From assembly GCF_030704535.1 (NCBI RefSeq), contig NC_081820.1:26517001-26581000 (forward strand): a stretch of 64,000 nucleotides of DNA, in the 5' to 3' direction. Below are positions 25,145-36,884 of this stretch, piece by piece. Numbering within the stretch: the stretch's first letter is position 1; every line of letters begins with the position of its first letter. The notes under the pieces were generated by a model. That model saw only the letters and a list, made by a program, of their open reading frames with translations, was not told where the DNA came from and ran no database searches. This stretch comes from Vitis vinifera. Taxonomy: Eukaryota > Streptophyta > Magnoliopsida > Vitales > Vitaceae. The translations under genes were made by a program, and so were the position numbers.

Positions 25145-26994
25145 TCAATTACCACTACCACCACCACCACCAAAGAGGTAACCCAAGGATGATCCACCAC
25201 CTGGAGCAGCATGGACCTTAGTTGAGGGACGATCCTGCAAACCAGGAAGGAAGTTTACCTTTCATAATGGGACATACGTGACTGAATGAGTGATAATCAA
25301 ACAAATTTAAGCATTGAAATGATAAGCAATTGAAAATAACTAAACTTTCAGGGCATGTCTGTTGTGCACATCTCCAAGGAAAATCTTAGCAGCCTATTTC
25401 AATTGTAATCATTTTTTAGGATTGAAAACTTAGATATAATTTCTATTTTTTTGAGAGGCAAACTTAAATGTAATCTTGAACAAACAATTCTCTTCCAACC
25501 ACCAGAATGCCTTCATTCTAGCACAAAATCAAGATGATAACCGCTTTCTTACAGAATTGCCTAAAAATAAATTGCTTGACATTTATTTTAGAGACATTAT
25601 CTAGGACTAGTCAAAAAAGAAAAAAAAAATGATACTCATTAGGGTAGCCCAGTTGGTCAGGGGGAATACTGGAAAGTGTGGTCCCAGTAAGTAGCATATG
25701 GTCCTAGATTGAGGTTTGGGTTCCTATGAAAAGTCCTAAGGGCTCGGCCATGGAAGGTTCCTTGGTTATCAGAAAAAAAAAAAAAAGATATCTACGAATA
25801 GGACAATCTTCCCCATCGATTTTTGCAAGTAATTTCTCATTCATCAACCAAGCACCGGCAGCAACTAGTTATTTCATATTCATGGGTGTGCAACTTATAG
25901 CATCTCCATCTCTATATGAATCATGGTTGCCATATGGAACAGAAAATAAATTCAAACTATCATATATTTAGATGCCTTGAATAGTTTGCATTCAATATCC
26001 AATTAATCCAAAGTAATCATTTATCTTATTTTAAATCTTTAATGAACACTAGATACAATGCATAGGGTCCTTGCAGCAAGAAAATCAAAGATTAAAACAT
26101 CAAACACCAGTGGGAGGCAATTACACACAGCACTTGAATCACCAACTGGGACTTAAAGTGATTTTGTTCACCAAAAGCTTCAAGATAATATACAAAACAA
26201 AGGCCTACATTTTGATAAGCAGTCGATATCAAAACAAAAAGAAACGAGAAGGAAAGACAAAATCTCAAGGCTTCTTAATAACAAAGATCACTCCTTGCTT
26301 AACATATTCGAAATATCATAAATTAAACAAGATCACTTCCAACTGATGCCACATGCCTGAAGGACGTTTATGTTCATTCTCCAAGAAGAAATTAGGCTCA
26401 TAGAAATCAATAGAAGCTTGTTAATAGAAAAGTAAGGGTAAAATACAAACCATAGTTTTTAATCTAGAAATTCTGATCCCCTAACCAAGGGGCACAAATT
26501 AGTATGACCTAATCCTTTTAAAACTAATTGATTTCCATAGTAATCTATCCTTCAGCCCCAATTCTCAGATGGCAGCTTTCCTTATTTGCCTAAACTATGA
26601 TGCTGCCTCCAAAATATTGTGAGAATGACATATATCAAAGCAAATGGCATAAAATGGAGACACTGTGTAGGCAACCCAACGCTATGAAACTTGCACTTTG
26701 GAAATACCAAAGCTATCATGATCAAAATCATACCGTGATGAAGTTTCCACAGTTCTGACCATCTGCTCGGTAGTAGTTATTTGCCAGATTACCATGGATA
26801 CCTGCCGGAATCTGTTTGGTAACATCTACTGGTTGAGCAGGAGCGGTAGGCTTGGGGGATGGTCCATTATTTACAGCAGGAGCTTCACTTGGAGGCACTG
26901 GGGCATTGTTTGAGGCTGGTTTTGGTGCCTCTCCACTCCCAAACAGGTAACCCAAGGAACTTTGTCCTCCACCACTGCTAACTCCACGACCCAT
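25145..26994 (-). CDS. SP1L: SPIRAL1-like microtubule-associated protein
   Basis: Small plant protein that associates with cortical microtubules and supports directional cell expansion (role known for Arabidopsis SPIRAL1 and SP1L). Two coding exons, 26734-26994 and 25145-25234, join in phase 0 (ATCACG|GTATGA; TTTGCAG|GATCGT) to give 116 aa, the usual length. The N-terminal family signature MGRGVSSGGGQSSLGYLFGS is intact, a Pro/Ala-rich spacer follows, and the conserved NYYRADGQNCGNFIT crosses into DRPSTKVHAAPGGGSSLGYL with a Gly-rich tail. The paired SSLGYLFG repeats at both ends are the family hallmark. The 1.5-kb intron contains a SINE. A leader exon probably lies at 27991-28165. It cannot be assigned to a particular Arabidopsis paralogue by eye. 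Confidence 0.95.
25632..25788 (+). mobile_element. tRNA-derived SINE in the SP1L intron
   Basis: Starts with an A-box-like TAGCCCAGTTGGTCAGGGGG, followed about 55 bases on by a B-box-like GAGGTTTGGGTTCC. It ends GGTTATCAG plus a 14-16 A tail near 25787. Target duplications are not clear. Probably an older copy of a plant SINE; orientation is opposite to the host gene. Confidence 0.6.
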
Positions 26995-27990
26995 TCTCTA
27001 CAACTCCTTAGATACAAATCCAAACTCTGACCATTCCAGGCAGATGATAGAAAGCAAACAGCAGGAATGTAATAAATCAAGAACAAGAAAGAACAGAAAA
27101 TGTTAGAAGCTATAATGTTGGAGGATTCTAACTGTGGGGAGTTGGCACATCAAGCCTCAGTTTGGAGAACAGGAAAACACATTTAAAGAATTCCACAGTA
27201 ATTGCCATAGGGCTAGAAAAAACTTATAATAAGAGAACAAATCAAAATCAGAACAAAAGATAAATGGATGTAAAATTAAACAATATTTAAAAATCGAATT
27301 GTTTACAAAACATTAGCAAAAATTTTCTTTCAAACTAAACTATAGCAGTATAGACAGACTTTTTTATTGTGCATCAAAAACTGATCTGTTCCTATCACCC
27401 TCACAATGCTCAGAGATCATGCATGTCTTAAACTAAATATCAACATAACACCCAATAGGCTTATGGAAACAGAAATTTAAAATATTTTGATATTTTTCCT
27501 ATTAAAAGAAGGCTGTTCCTGTTGGTTTCCCAAATTTTTTCTTCACGTCTGAGTGTAACCCTTTGGCCTTAAGAAGCTTCACCTATAAAACCCAGATAAA
27601 GATCATAAAAGAACATTAAAAAAAATCACTATCACAATAAAGATGAAGAGCCACCACATTTCAGTTGAAATATCACACACTGCAACAACATATCTATCAG
27701 GTCAGCATCTAATAAACACATTAAAACAAACCTTCTTGTGTCACATTCCTCATTACACCATTTTCCTTAACAAACAAGACGATCTCCAAAAAAAAAGAAC
27801 AAGAAATGGAGCTCCAGATCCAGTGAAAATACGTTGAGAAAACATCAAATCAGAAACAGTAGAGAAGGTTAAAGATCGAATTGGACAGCATATCTGGATG
27901 AAAGGTGCGGCGTCGTAATGCGAGTGTATGAGCTTTCTCAAATGTAGAAGAACACGAGACGGATAGAGATCTAGGGTTAGGGCTTGATAC

Positions 27991-28165
27991 CTTTCGCTCT
28001 GGAGCCGATAGAGAGGGGAGATCTGAGATTCCTGGACAAGAACCAGAAGCGTAGAAGCGTAGAAGGAACTGGAAGTCTGGAACCTTGTGGGAGAGACAAT
28101 GGATTTTGATAAGGAAATTGACTATTTCCACGCCTATTTTTGCTTCTTGAGCTCCGATTCGCCAT
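27991..28165 (-). promoter_or_regulatory. Probable 5' leader exon of the SPIRAL1-like gene
   Basis: The minus strand ends in AGAGCGAAAG|GTATCAAGCC, a good donor at 27991, after a pyrimidine-rich, UTR-like segment. The ATG of the gene is at 26994, with likely acceptors between 27000 and 27080. This implies a leader intron of about 0.95 kb. Inferred from splice consensus. Confidence 0.5.
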
Positions 28166-28179
28166 TGTCAAATTCAATT

Positions 28180-28895
28180 TTTATGAAATTAATTTAAATT
28201 TTTAAGAAAATTTTAAATTATCTTCACCTTTTCTTTTTTTTCTTTTTTTTTAATTATAAAATTATATTTTTTATTATAAAATTTGATATAAAAACTAAAT
28301 ACTTATTTGAATATTTTTTGTTTTTAAAAATAAAAATAAGCTAATTACCTTAAAAAAAATCATTTTTAAACATGATTTAAATTTTTTAAATATTAAAAAA
28401 AAATACTCTTCATAATGTAGAATTTTGAATAGAAATGAAGTGGAAGGAGCAAAATGGAAGTGGAAGTAACATGTTACCGTACAAAGCGGGGCCCGCCCTC
28501 GCAAATATGAAATAACAGTGAATCCACTCTTGCCTTCCAAGGCTCGAGAAATCATTTTGTCTGATGAGGAGTTTTTATTTTTTTATTTTTAAAAATATAT
28601 TTGAAGAAATTTTTAATTAAATTAATTTTATTTTAAGAATTCATGCTTTAAAAATAAAATTTGAAAATTATATTATTATTTTTAAATAAATTTAAAGTGT
28701 TTTTAAAATTTTTTTTTTACCTAAACAACCTTTAAAAAATAAAGTAATTTTTTATTTTAAAATATTTTTAGTTATTTTATAAAAAATGAATAAAAAATAC
28801 CAACTTTCCATATTTGAATTCTTAAAAAGAGAATTTTAGAATTTTAAAGTAAAGTATTTCAAGTATTTTGATAAATAATGGTAAACATGATTCGA
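28180..28895. other. AT-rich spacer with a short GC-rich island
   Basis: Homopolymeric A/T runs dominate. An island at about 28440-28550 (GCGGGGCCCGCCCTCGC) stands out and could be promoter-proximal DNA for the SP1L leader. No coding frame recognised. Confidence 0.35.
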
Positions 28896-28896
28896 T

Positions 28897-29244
28897 TATG
28901 TTTGGTTCTCAGAAAATACTAATTATGTTTGGTTCTCGAAAAATAACAAGGAAAGAAAAAAAATATAAAGGAAAATGATTTTTTTATGTTTGGTTTTCGT
29001 ATGAAAAATATAAAAGAAAATCAAATATAATTAAAACTAAGTAAAAACTTATATATTTTTAAATTATTTAATCTTTATATTGATGAGCTAAAATAAATAA
29101 AATGAGTTTGAAGTAACAAAAAAAAAAATTATCAACTTTTAATCCATTATTTATTTTCTTTTACTTTTTGTTTCCTTTTATTTTTCCTTTATATTTTTTT
29201 TCCTTTACATTTTCTCTCAATTTTTCTGAGAACCAAACATAGCC
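28897..29244. mobile_element. MITE with TATGTTTGGTTCTCAGAAAA ends, copy A
   Basis: The left terminus TATGTTTGGTTCTCAGAAAA (about 28897) is matched by the inverted right terminus TTTTTCTGAGAACCAAACATA (about 29220-29241). A second left-type end starts at 28924, suggesting a nested or duplicated terminus. The core is AT-rich and non-coding. Confidence 0.75.
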
Positions 29245-29540
29245 TAAAGAAAAAAAATTGTGAAGGAAAATGATTTTTTCATGTTTGGTTGTACTATGAA
29301 AAATATAAAAAAAAAATCAAATATAATTAAAACTAATTAAAAACTTATGTATTTTTAAATTATCTAATCTTTATATTGATGAATTAAAATAAATAAAAAT
29401 GAGTTTGAACTAACAAAAAAAAAATTTATTGATTTTTAATCTATTTTTTATTTTTCTTCACTTTTTCTTTCCTTCTACTTTTCCTTTGTATTTTTTTTCC
29501 CTTGTCATTTTTCTCAAATTTTATGAGAACCAACATAGCA
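29245..29540. mobile_element. Related MITE, copy B, abutting copy A
   Basis: The interior (GGAAAATGATTTTTTCATGTTTGGTTGTACTATGAAAAATATA) repeats that of copy A (GGAAAATGATTTTTTTATGTTTGGTTTTCGTATG...), and the right terminus is TTTTATGAGAACCAACATAGC. The left terminus is lost at the junction with copy A. Confidence 0.65.
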
Positions 29541-30132
29541 AAAGTACTTTTAATTTTCATTATACAATGTACATTATGATTAGGGAAAGAACAAATAATA
29601 AAATAAAATAAAAATTAGAGCTTATTTGACCTTGTGATTTGAAAACGATTTCCAACACTATTTATATGTATAGCAAATTTAAAAACAAAGTGAAATATAG
29701 AATAATTTTTAAAAAATCAATAAAAATTATTTTCATAGGTTTTTAAAGCCAAGTGGTTTTTCCTCGTTTTATTATTATTTTTTTAGTTTTCGATAAACAA
29801 GAGGTTTAAAACCACGTCGTTCTCATATGAGGAGGCCAAAAAAGGGTAATTAGTAATTGCCGACCCATCAATATTTTTCTAATTATTATTAATGAATAAT
29901 GCTTAGTTGGCTAATTTAAAGTTGCGTTTGTGTAGCATATGCTTAGCTGGATGAATATTACATGGTTTCAACAATATTCTTGAATCTATTAGCGAAATAC
30001 CTAGGATCCATCCCCTTCAATTTTCGCTTTTTTTTTTTTTTTTTGGTCCTAAAAGAAAATTTATTTTGTCATGATTAGCTGTAAGCAGATTAGTCGAGGA
30101 TTTTATGGATTAGAACATTCTAAAAATAATAC
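29541..30132. other. AT-rich spacer upstream of ABCB
   Basis: No gene, repeat unit or RNA recognised. A poly-T run lies near 30028-30045. Confidence 0.4.
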
Positions 30133-30150
30133 ATAAAATGACTTATTAAC

Positions 30151-30271
30151 CTTTTTTTTTTTGTAGTCGCGGATGTCGAGTCAACTTATGCGCACCTCGA
30201 CTAATCCCACGGGACCCTGAAGTTAACGACCGGGTAAACCTCCAATGGTCCTGAGGGGACTCGAATCAATA
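30151..30271 (-). mobile_element. tRNA-related SINE with perfect 18-bp target duplication
   Basis: The insertion is flanked by identical 18-mers ATAAAATGACTTATTAAC at 30133-30150 and 30272-30289. Read on the minus strand it has a B-box (TTCGAGTCC), then CCATTGGAGGTTTAC, GTTAACTTCAGG, CCCGTGGGATTAGTCGAGGT and a poly-A tail (T run at 30152-30162). It is 5' truncated just before the B-box. Same family as the copy at 54436-54581. Confidence 0.9.
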
Positions 30272-30586
30272 ATAAAATGACTTATTAACTTTAAATTTGA
30301 TGTTTATTTTCGTACACTCTCAGGAAAATTGTAAAGAAAAAAAAAATTGAAGGAAAATAAAGAATAAATTTAAAATTAATAAATTATTTTATATGTTGAC
30401 ATAGCCTAAAAATGAAATGGATTAAAGAAAAAATAAATTATATATCCAAGTATGTTTCATTGTGCATTGTCTTTTAGGTATAGCAGCAGGCTAACGCAAA
30501 CAGGGAGAAGCAACCAACAGGTTCCTTATCATGCATATTCTCCATTGCCCAGGCATATTCCTTTGGGCACATTGGTTTAATAAAAT

Positions 30587-30593
30587 TATATAA
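30587..30593 (+). promoter_or_regulatory. TATA box of the ABCB gene
   Basis: TATATAA in the context AAATTATATAAGAAGG, 55-61 bases before the ATG at 30648, predicting transcription start near 30615-30625. An ATG at 30601 opening an 8-codon ORF would lie upstream of that start and so is probably not transcribed. Confidence 0.7.
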
Positions 30594-30647
30594 GAAGGCC
30601 ATGGATCCACCACTGAAGCAGCACTGACACACTCTCTGCTTGCAGCA

Positions 30648-33600
30648 ATGGACGTGAAGAAGAAGAAGAAGACTGAGGGAGATGGTGATACAGCAATGGG
30701 GGAGGAGGCTCTGCCATTTCATAAGCTTTTGAGCTATGCAGATGGTTTGGATTGGGTTCTCATGGCACTGGGCACCTTGGGCTCCATTGTCCATGGCCTG
30801 GCCCAACCAGTAGGGTACTTGCTGCTTGGCAAAGCCCTCGACGCATATGGGACCAACATCAAGGATCCCGAAGCCATGGTTGATGCCCTCTACAAGGTAC
30901 AGATTCATATATACATATATAGAAGTCTCATATCAATTCCAGTTTCTAAACCAAATTGCAGATACTAGATGAGCTTGTTCTTGTTCTTGTTTGTGTAGGT
31001 TGTTCCTTATGTGTGGTATATGGCTGCCGCCATGTTTCCTGCCGGAATACTAGGTAGCAAGCTTTCCTATATGCATCCTTCAGCCACCTAGTCAGCAAAT
31101 TGTTTTTGGAAACAGTTTTCTATTCTCTATAATAGAAAACAGTTTTACGTTTGGTAAACTTTGATAGAAAACAATTGTTTATGAGATATGAAAACAAGTT
31201 ATTTTTTAGAACATGTTTTAGATTATTTCAAATGTTTTTTGTAAGGTGTTTTAAGCAACAAATGAAAATATAGATGAACAATTTTGTATCATATATAAAT
31301 ACATAGTATTTTCATGGAGATAAACTGAGAAAACCGTTTTTCATATTTAAGTTTCCAAATAAAAATTGAGAACTGTTTTTAAGAATTATTTTCAAAAACT
31401 ACTTTTGATAATAGTTTGGACACTTTTGTATTATACATATATACCGAGTATTTTCATGGAGAACAAATTCATAAAATTGTTTTCCATGTTTAAATTTCCA
31501 AACAAAAATTGAGAATTGTTCTCAAAAGCTATTTTTGATAACATTCCCAAACACACCCTAAGGACCTATTTGGGAACTGTTTTTTAGAATCATTTTCTAT
31601 TCTCTAAAACAAAAAACATAAAAAAAACACGTTTGACAACCAACAATTATTATCTGTTTTCTATTCTTAAGATCATAATATAAGGTGTTTTCAGAAAACA
31701 TCTTTTAGTTGTTTTCACTTGTTTTCTACAACGGTTTTAAAAATAATTATACAAACATGTAAAATAATTAAAAATAAAACACTAAATATAAATATTATTT
31801 TTAAAACATATTTAAAAATATTAAAAACAGGTTAAAAACATTTTAAGTTTTCAATCGTTTTATTTTAGAGTGTTATGAGTAACAATTGAAATTATAGAGA
31901 ATATTTTGAAAACTTTTGTATTGTACAGAAATTCATATTGCCTTTATGGAGAATAAATCAAGAAAACTGTTTTTCATATTTAAATTCTCAAACAGATTAC
32001 TGTTTTTAAAAACGTTCCCAAACAAGACCTAACGTTTAATGTTTGGAATTTTCAGAGGTTGGGTGTTGGATGCATGCAAGTGAAAGACAGGTCTCACGTC
32101 TACGACTAGCATTCCTGAGGGCAGCCCTTAACCAGGAGATTGGAGCTTTTGACACTGATCTAACAAGTGGAAAAATCATCAGTGGAATAAGCAGCCACAT
32201 GAGTATCATACAAGATGCTATAGGGGAGAAGGTATGTTGCCTCAACTCGACTCAATCTTATGCTGCTACCATGCAAAGTACACAAGCAAGCTTTCAAATA
32301 AAAATCACAGCCAAAAGGTTTGAGAAAACTAACAAGCTTTTTCGCTGACAGTTGGGCCATTTTCTATCAAACATCGCAACGTGCTTCTCTGGAATATTGA
32401 TCGCTGCCATTTGCTGTTGGGAAGTTTCACTGCTCACCTTGTTGGTTGTTCCTTTGGTTCTTGTGACTGGAGCCACTTATAGCAAGAAGATGAATGCCAT
32501 TTCAGCTGCAAAAATGCATTTCCTGTCAGAAGCCACATCCATGATAGAACAGGTAACAAGTTGGAAATTCTACTTAATTGCATATCACCCATTAGTTATC
32601 GTTAGTTTAGTGGTAATTAACAAAACCTGAAAAGAAACAAGCGAAAAAAGAACACAGAAGTAAATATATCTACTATAATAACCTTTTCTGATGTACTACA
32701 GACACTATCTCAAATCAAAACAGTATTTGCATTCGTGGGAGAGAGTACTGCTGCCAAGTCTTTCTCAGAGTGCATGGACAAACAGTTCAGGATAAGCAAG
32801 AGAGAGGCAATAATAAAGGGAGTTGGGACAGGTTTGTTTCAAACTGTAACCACCTGTTGCTGGGCTCTGATCATTTGGGTTGGAGCCATTGTTGTCACAG
32901 CCAAGAGATCAAGTGGAGGAGACATCATAGCGGCAGTGATGAGCATTCTCTTTGGAGCTATGTAAGAAAGAAGCAGTCTCAACAACTCAATCCTGGTCTT
33001 GAGCTGAAAACATGTATTCCTTCAGATATTAATTTGAGCCCTGTTTGTTCTTTTTCTGATTGCAGATCACTCACTTATGCTGCACCAGACATTCAAATCT
33101 TTAATAGTGCAAAGGCTGCAGGAAATGAGGTTTTTCAGGTGATCAAAAGAAAACCTGCCATAAGCTATGATTCTGAAGGGAAAACACTCGAGAAGATCAA
33201 TGGCAATATTGACATGCAGGATGTATACTTCACCTACCCATCCCGGAAAGAGAGATTAATCCTTGATGGATTTTCATTTTCCATCCCAGCAGGAAAGGTG
33301 GTGGCTTTAGTGGGTAGTAGTGGGTGTGGGAAGAGCACTGTCATCTCCCTAGTTGCGAGATTCTATGATCCATCACAAGGTTTGCAGCTCGGTCCCAGAC
33401 CTCTAAGGTTCTAAGTCTTTTTGTTGAAAGTTTCTATACAATTAATGCAAACTAATTGATAGTTGCATTTACATATTTTCACATGCCTGTCATACAAGTA
33501 CCAATATTAAATATGCATGAATGTCATATATGATTGTGGATATGAAAACAAGCATGCAAGAGTAAAGGACCAGAATGCAGCACAAACATGTGAATGTATA

Positions 33601-36579
33601 AGATCTGAATTCGCCTGAAGCCTAATGAAGTGAGCATCCCTCCAGGTGAGATTCTCATTGACAACTACAACATTAAGGATCTAGACTTGAAGTTCCTCCG
33701 AAAGAACATAGGAGCAGTATTTCAAGAGCCATCGCTCTTTTCTGGCACCATCAAGGATAACATTAAAGTAGGAAGCATGGAAGCAGATGATCAAGAAGTC
33801 CAGAATGTAGCATTGATGGCAAATGCACACTCTTTCATAACCCAACTCCCAGATCAGTACTCAACAGAGGTCAGCTAACTATACCCAACACCAAACCCAC
33901 ATAGAAAAACACATGCACGCATACAACCACAGAGACTACTAGTTTTACTTGCAGACTATAAAGAAAAAACCCAACTTCTAATCCTTCATACACTCATCTA
34001 TGATAGTAATGTGTAGAATGGTTTGATATATCAATCTTTGTAATGTTTCTTTTCGATAAACATATTCTCATTGTGGCTAACTCGTTGTGGCTAAAATGGG
34101 CTTCAGGTAGGAGAAAGAGGAGTGCAATTATCAGGTGGACAAAAACAGAGAATAGCAATAGCAAGAGCCATTATAAAGAATCCTCCAATTCTTTTACTTG
34201 ATGAGGCCACAAGTGCACTTGATTCAGAGTCAGAGAAGCTGGTTCAAGCTGCTATTGAGAAAGCTATGCAGGGGAGAACAGTCATCTTGATTGCACACAG
34301 GATGTCAACTGTGATTAATGCAGATATGATTGCAGTCATAGAGAATGGCCAAGTTAAAGAGACGGGAACACACAGCGACTTGCTAGATACCAGCAATTTC
34401 TATAATAATTTATTTAACATGCAGAACCTCTGTCCAGACCAAGGCTCAAGGTTGGTGCACAGCCTCCCTTCTTCGCACAATCATGGTAAACAGAAAAAGA
34501 CATTAATTAACTAAGTTAAATTGAATGAATGACAGAGTTACAGATCTTACTGAAGAAAATGCAAGTACAGACCAAGAGATTTCATTTCAAGACCTGGACC
34601 AATCTGAGGAACCCAACAAACATCCTAGAGATGCTTTGAAGGAAGAGGAACAGAGGGTTAGAGGGAAAAGAGTTCAGTTTTTCAGAATCTGGTTTGGCTT
34701 GAAGAAAAGTGAGCTTATAAAGACTGCTATTGGCTCATTTGCAGCAGCTCTTTCTGGCATCTCAAAGCCCTTTTTTGGATACTTCATCATAACAATAGGA
34801 GTAGCCTATTACAAGGAAGACGCAAAGCAACGAGTTGGATTGTATTCAATCCTCTTCTCTCTAATAGGGCTGCTTTCATTATTCACTCACACCTTGCAGC
34901 ATTACTTCTTTGGAGTAATTGGAGAGAAGGCCATGACTAACCTTAGACAAGCCCTGTATTCAGGTATTTGCTACTCTAATCATGAATTCACATCATTTAC
35001 TTCATCAACTTTAGTAGGTTATTGGTTTAGTGAATGTTTGAGTTTCCATCAGAAATTCAGAACTATAAAAGCATAAACCGACACCTTTTCTTAAATTCTT
35101 TCAGGCATACTAAACAATGAATTAGCGTGGTTCGAGAAACCTGAGAATAATGTTGGCTCACTTACCTCACGGATCATCAATGATACCTCAACGGTCAAAA
35201 CCATAATCTCGGATCGTATGTCTGTTATCGTCCAATGTATCTCCTCCATACTGATTGCAACAATAGTAACCATGAAACTTAACTGGAGAATGGGTCTTGT
35301 AGCTTGGGCTGTGATGCCTTGCCACTTCATTGGTGGCCTGATTCAAGCCAAGTTTGCCAAAGGATTTTCAAGTGGCTCTGCTGCTGCACATTGTGAACTT
35401 GTTGCCCTTGCTTCTGAATCTGCAACCAACATGAAAACAATTGCCTCATTTTGTCATGAAGATTTCATACTTGACAAAGCCAAAATTGCTTTGGAACCTC
35501 CAATGAGAAAGAGCAGGAGAGCAAGCATCAAGTATGGGATCATTCAAGGCTTCTCACTTTGCTTGTGGAACATTGCACATGCTGTTGCTTTGTGGTATAC
35601 AGCAGTTTTGGTGGAAAGAGATCAAGCTACTTTTGAGAATGGTATAAGATCGTACCAGATTTTCTCCCTCACTGTGCCTTCAATCACAGAACTGTGGACA
35701 CTGATCCCCACAGTCATCTCCGCCATCAGTATTCTAACTCCTACATTCAAAACCCTTGACCGGAAAACTGAAATTGAACCGGATACACCAGAGAATTCAC
35801 ATGCTGAGAAGATCAAAGGGCGAATCGAATTTCAAAATGTTAGTTTTAATTACCCACTAAGACCAGAAGTGACTGTTCTCAACAACTTCTGCTTACAAAT
35901 TGAAGCTGGATCAAAAGTGGCTCTTGTGGGGCCAAGTGGAGCCGGAAAATCCTCAGTTTTGGCCCTTATACTGAGATTCTATGATCCTAGGGCAGGAAGG
36001 ATACTGATTGACAGAAAGGATATAAGGAATTACAATCTAAGAAGATTGAGGTCACGGATAGGATTGGTACAGCAAGAGCCTCTGCTTTTCAGCTCCTCAA
36101 TCAGAGATAACATCTGCTATGGGAATGATGGAGCTTCTGAAACTGAAATTATAGAGGTAGCAAGGGAAGCACGGATACATGAGTTCATAAGTAATTTGTC
36201 TCATGGATATGATACAGTTGTGGGGCAGAAGGGCTGCCAACTTTCTGGAGGACAAAAGCAGAGAATAGCCATTGCTAGAACTCTACTAAAGAGGCCAGCA
36301 ATTTTACTCCTGGATGAAGCAACAAGTGCCCTTGATACTCAGTCTGAAAGAGCTGTAGTGAGTGCTCTGGAATCAACAAAACTGAACAACAATGGTGACT
36401 TATCCAGAACCACACAGATCACTGTTGCACATAGGCTTTCCACGGTGATCAACTCAGATACCATAATAGTTATGGACAAAGGTGAGATTGTGGAGATGGG
36501 TCCTCACTCAACCCTGATAGCAGTATCTGATGGGCTTTACTCCAAATTGGTCCAGCTCCAGAGTTTGGGAGAGAATTAA
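30648..36579 (+). CDS. ABC transporter B family (MDR/P-glycoprotein-type), full length
   Basis: Full-size ABCB exporter with TMD1-NBD1-TMD2-NBD2 order; in plants these are usually plasma-membrane carriers of auxin or other small organic molecules, but the substrate here is unknown. Ten exons: 30648-30896, 30999-31053, 32056-32231, 32352-32552, 32702-32961, 33066-33379, 33646-33869, 34107-34450, 34536-34963, 35105-36579. All are in phase, 1241 aa. NBD1 has Walker [10 protein letters not shown] (about 397), signature LSGGQKQ (501), Walker B ILLLDE (521) and H-loop IAHRMS. NBD2 has GPSGAGKSS (about 1026), LSGGQKQ (1130), ILLLDE (1150) and VAHRLS. All ATP-binding residues look intact. The exon 8/9 junction uses GT at 34451 and AG at 34535 (85-base intron), the only pairing that keeps frame with a normal intron length. 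Intron 2 is enlarged by repeats. Confidence 0.93.
31090..32040. repeat. MITE-type repeats in ABCB intron 2
   Basis: Two adjacent copies of an AT-rich element built from TTTGGTAAAC, GAAAACAGTTTT, TTTTCATGGAGA and AACGTTCCCAAACAAGACCTA-type ends, with the second starting about 31560 (CCTATTTGGGAACTG). Related blocks recur near 40.5-41.2, 42.75-43.2, 50.25-50.6 and 51.2-51.9 kb. Non-coding. Confidence 0.55.
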
Positions 36580-36884
36580 GATAAGAATGTGTGTGCAGTC
36601 TATATATCCACAAACTATATATGTCTATACACACTTCTGTCACATGCGTTGGCACCAAAAGTTCTATCTGTGCAAAGGGCACTTACAAAGAAAGCTACAG
36701 TACTATCTTTTTTTAGTTGTTTAAGTGATAGTGCCATAATATTGCCTAACTGAAAATTAAAATGGACAAGATTTTTTTATGGTATGATGAGAGCATATCA
36801 TAGATTTAGAGTTATGTCATTCCAAGATACATAAAGCACAATACATATATACCTAAGACAATCATAGTAGTTCAAGATATTCAT

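Noticed and set aside
34486..34543. Alternative ABCB exon 8/9 intron of 58 bases
   Set aside because: Keeps frame, but 58 bases is below usual plant intron size; the 34451-34535 pairing (85 bases) is also in frame.
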